From Bacteroidota bacterium (lineage in GTDB: Bacteria; Bacteroidota; Bacteroidia; Flavobacteriales; Flavobacteriaceae), in assembly GCA_004356305.1 (NCBI GenBank), contig SMXJ01000087.1:1-14481 (forward strand): a stretch of DNA of 14,481 nucleotides, in the 5' to 3' direction. Position numbers and translations under genes: made by a program. Below the pieces are notes generated by a model that did no database searches, was not told the origin of the DNA, and was given only the letters and a program-made list of their open reading frames with translations. Shown one piece after another: positions 13,573 through 14,481 of the stretch. Numbering within the stretch: the stretch's first letter is position 1; each line of letters opens with the position of its first letter.

Positions 13573-14415
13573 CTAATTCTTTAAGGTGATAATTTCTTCT
13601 TTCAGAGTGCTGTCCTCTATAACTTCAGCAACTGTAATGCGATAGGTTTTGGGCAATTTGTTCTTCTTCGGGAGTATCGCTAAATATCGATCCTCGTTGC
13701 TGCTATACACACTTTTAAAGATAGGTGTTTTATCGCTTAATTTGTTTGAAATCTCCTTGAAAAGATCATCGTGATGTACTACATCTTTACTGGCGAGATG
13801 ATAAATTCCCTTGCCCTTCTTATTGATAATATAATGTATCTGCTGGGCGGTCTTATCTGCGGTGGTCACACTAATTATCAAATTGGGAAATATTTCAAAT
13901 GCAGCTTGATTTTTGATGGCCTGTTTCAGCTGAAAAACCTTCGGTGAATTTACGCCTAACACCATTGGTAATCGAAGGATAGCATAGTTTTCTTCAGGAA
14001 GTGTTTGTAATAATTTTTCGATTGATATTTTAAATCTGCCGTAATTACTTTGTGAAAAAGGAGTTTCATTCTCATAGGAGGGAAATGTTCCATTTCCGTC
14101 GAAAACATTGACGGTGGATATAAATAATAATCTTGAATTTGTAGCCATGCAATATTCTACCAATAGTTCGTGAGCTTTATATTGTGCAGCAAAATCTCCG
14201 CGAAGACAAGAAATAATTATGTCGGGTTGCACCTTGTTAAGTATAAGATCTAGGGCATCGTCTTCGACACGGTATTTGTAAAAAACCTGATTATCACTGA
14301 ACAATTCTGCCTGGATGGAATAGGTGCCATATACGTCGAAGTAAGAAAGGAGCTCTTTGTACAGGGAATTCCCTATAAAACCACTGGCACCAAGTATGAG
14401 TATTTTATCAGTCAT
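13573..14415 (-). CDS. RmlD-like NAD(P)-dependent sugar nucleotide reductase/epimerase (extended SDR)
   Basis: A 280-residue member of the extended short-chain dehydrogenase family, closest in layout to dTDP-4-dehydrorhamnose reductase. The Rossmann nucleotide loop is GASGFIG (9-15). The catalytic region is FISTVNVFDG (98-107) and NYGRFK with Y125 and K129 (Y-x3-K). The motif RLPMVLGV matches the RmlD-type R-x-x-x-x-x-G region. The substrate cannot be assigned: no rml genes are nearby, and a general sugar-nucleotide or other ketone reductase is possible. Upstream (14416-14481) I see no full -7 box, so the promoter may lie beyond the window. Confidence 0.85.
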   Translation of the reverse strand: MTDKILILGASGFIGNSLYKELLSYFDVYGTYSIQAELFSDNQVFYKYRVEDDALDLILNKVQPDIIISCLRGDFAAQYKAHELLVEYCMATNSRLLFISTVNVFDGNGTFPSYENETPFSQSNYGRFKISIEKLLQTLPEENYAILRLPMVLGVNSPKVFQLKQAIKNQAAFEIFPNLIISVTTADKTAQQIHYIINKKGKGIYHLASKDVVHHDDLFKEISNKLSDKTPIFKSVYSSNEDRYLAILPKKNKLPKTYRITVAEVIEDSTLKEEIITLKN

Positions 14416-14481
14416 TGATTGAATTTAGAAACCTGAAGAAAAACTTCTGTCCTCGTGCTCCTGTCTTTTTTATCCTTTATA

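Overview
The window looks like chromosomal core sequence from a marine-type Flavobacteriaceae (Bacteroidota). Reasons: AT-rich intergenic DNA; few Shine-Dalgarno sites; repeated TAnnTTTG elements (the Bacteroidota -7 promoter box) in front of genes; a secreted protein with a type IX secretion (T9SS) C-terminal sorting domain; and flavobacterial forms of DnaX, MiaE, DUF3822 and the short PlsC-like acyltransferase. I see no insertion sequence, phage gene, CRISPR array, tRNA or rRNA. No gene-free stretch exceeds about 140 bases once the RNase P RNA is counted.

Layout. 1-1417 (+): the 3' part of polyphosphate kinase ppk1 and, one base later, a Ppx/GppA exopolyphosphatase, so the maker and a degrader of polyphosphate sit together. 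1554-4015 (-): dnaX (DNA polymerase III tau/gamma) followed by miaE (tRNA hydroxylase). 4111-4420 (+): the RNase P RNA gene rnpB, divergent from dnaX; its 3' end overlaps the stop codon of a convergent 134-residue hypothetical protein (4404-4808, -). 4928-6913 (-): a tightly overlapping three-gene operon of a membrane-anchored protein with a pseudopilin-like N-terminal pattern, a DUF3822 protein and the 16S rRNA methyltransferase RsmD. 7045-8475 (+): a compact RecD-like helicase. 8577-10960 (+): an in-frame fusion of CMP-Kdo synthetase (KdsB) with a KdnB-type Kdo 8-oxidase, followed by a PlsC-like acyltransferase; this is an LPS/envelope-lipid unit. 11028-12443 (+): a secreted LVIVD/choice-of-anchor B protein with a T9SS tail. 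12449-13174 (-): a YebC/PmpR (TACO family) protein. 13288-14415 (-): an RmlD-like NAD(P)-binding reductase and a pterin-4a-carbinolamine dehydratase.

Two observations stand out. (1) dnaX carries an A10 run that contains the heptamer A-AAA-AAG in the zero frame, exactly at the end of domain III. A -1 shift there reads one alanine and then TAG, giving a 358-residue gamma-like product from a 594-residue tau gene. This is the same architecture as the programmed frameshift in E. coli dnaX. (2) The KdsB-KdnB fusion puts on one chain the first and last enzymes of the route to CMP-8-amino-Kdo known from Shewanella. The middle enzyme, the aminotransferase KdnA, is not in the window.
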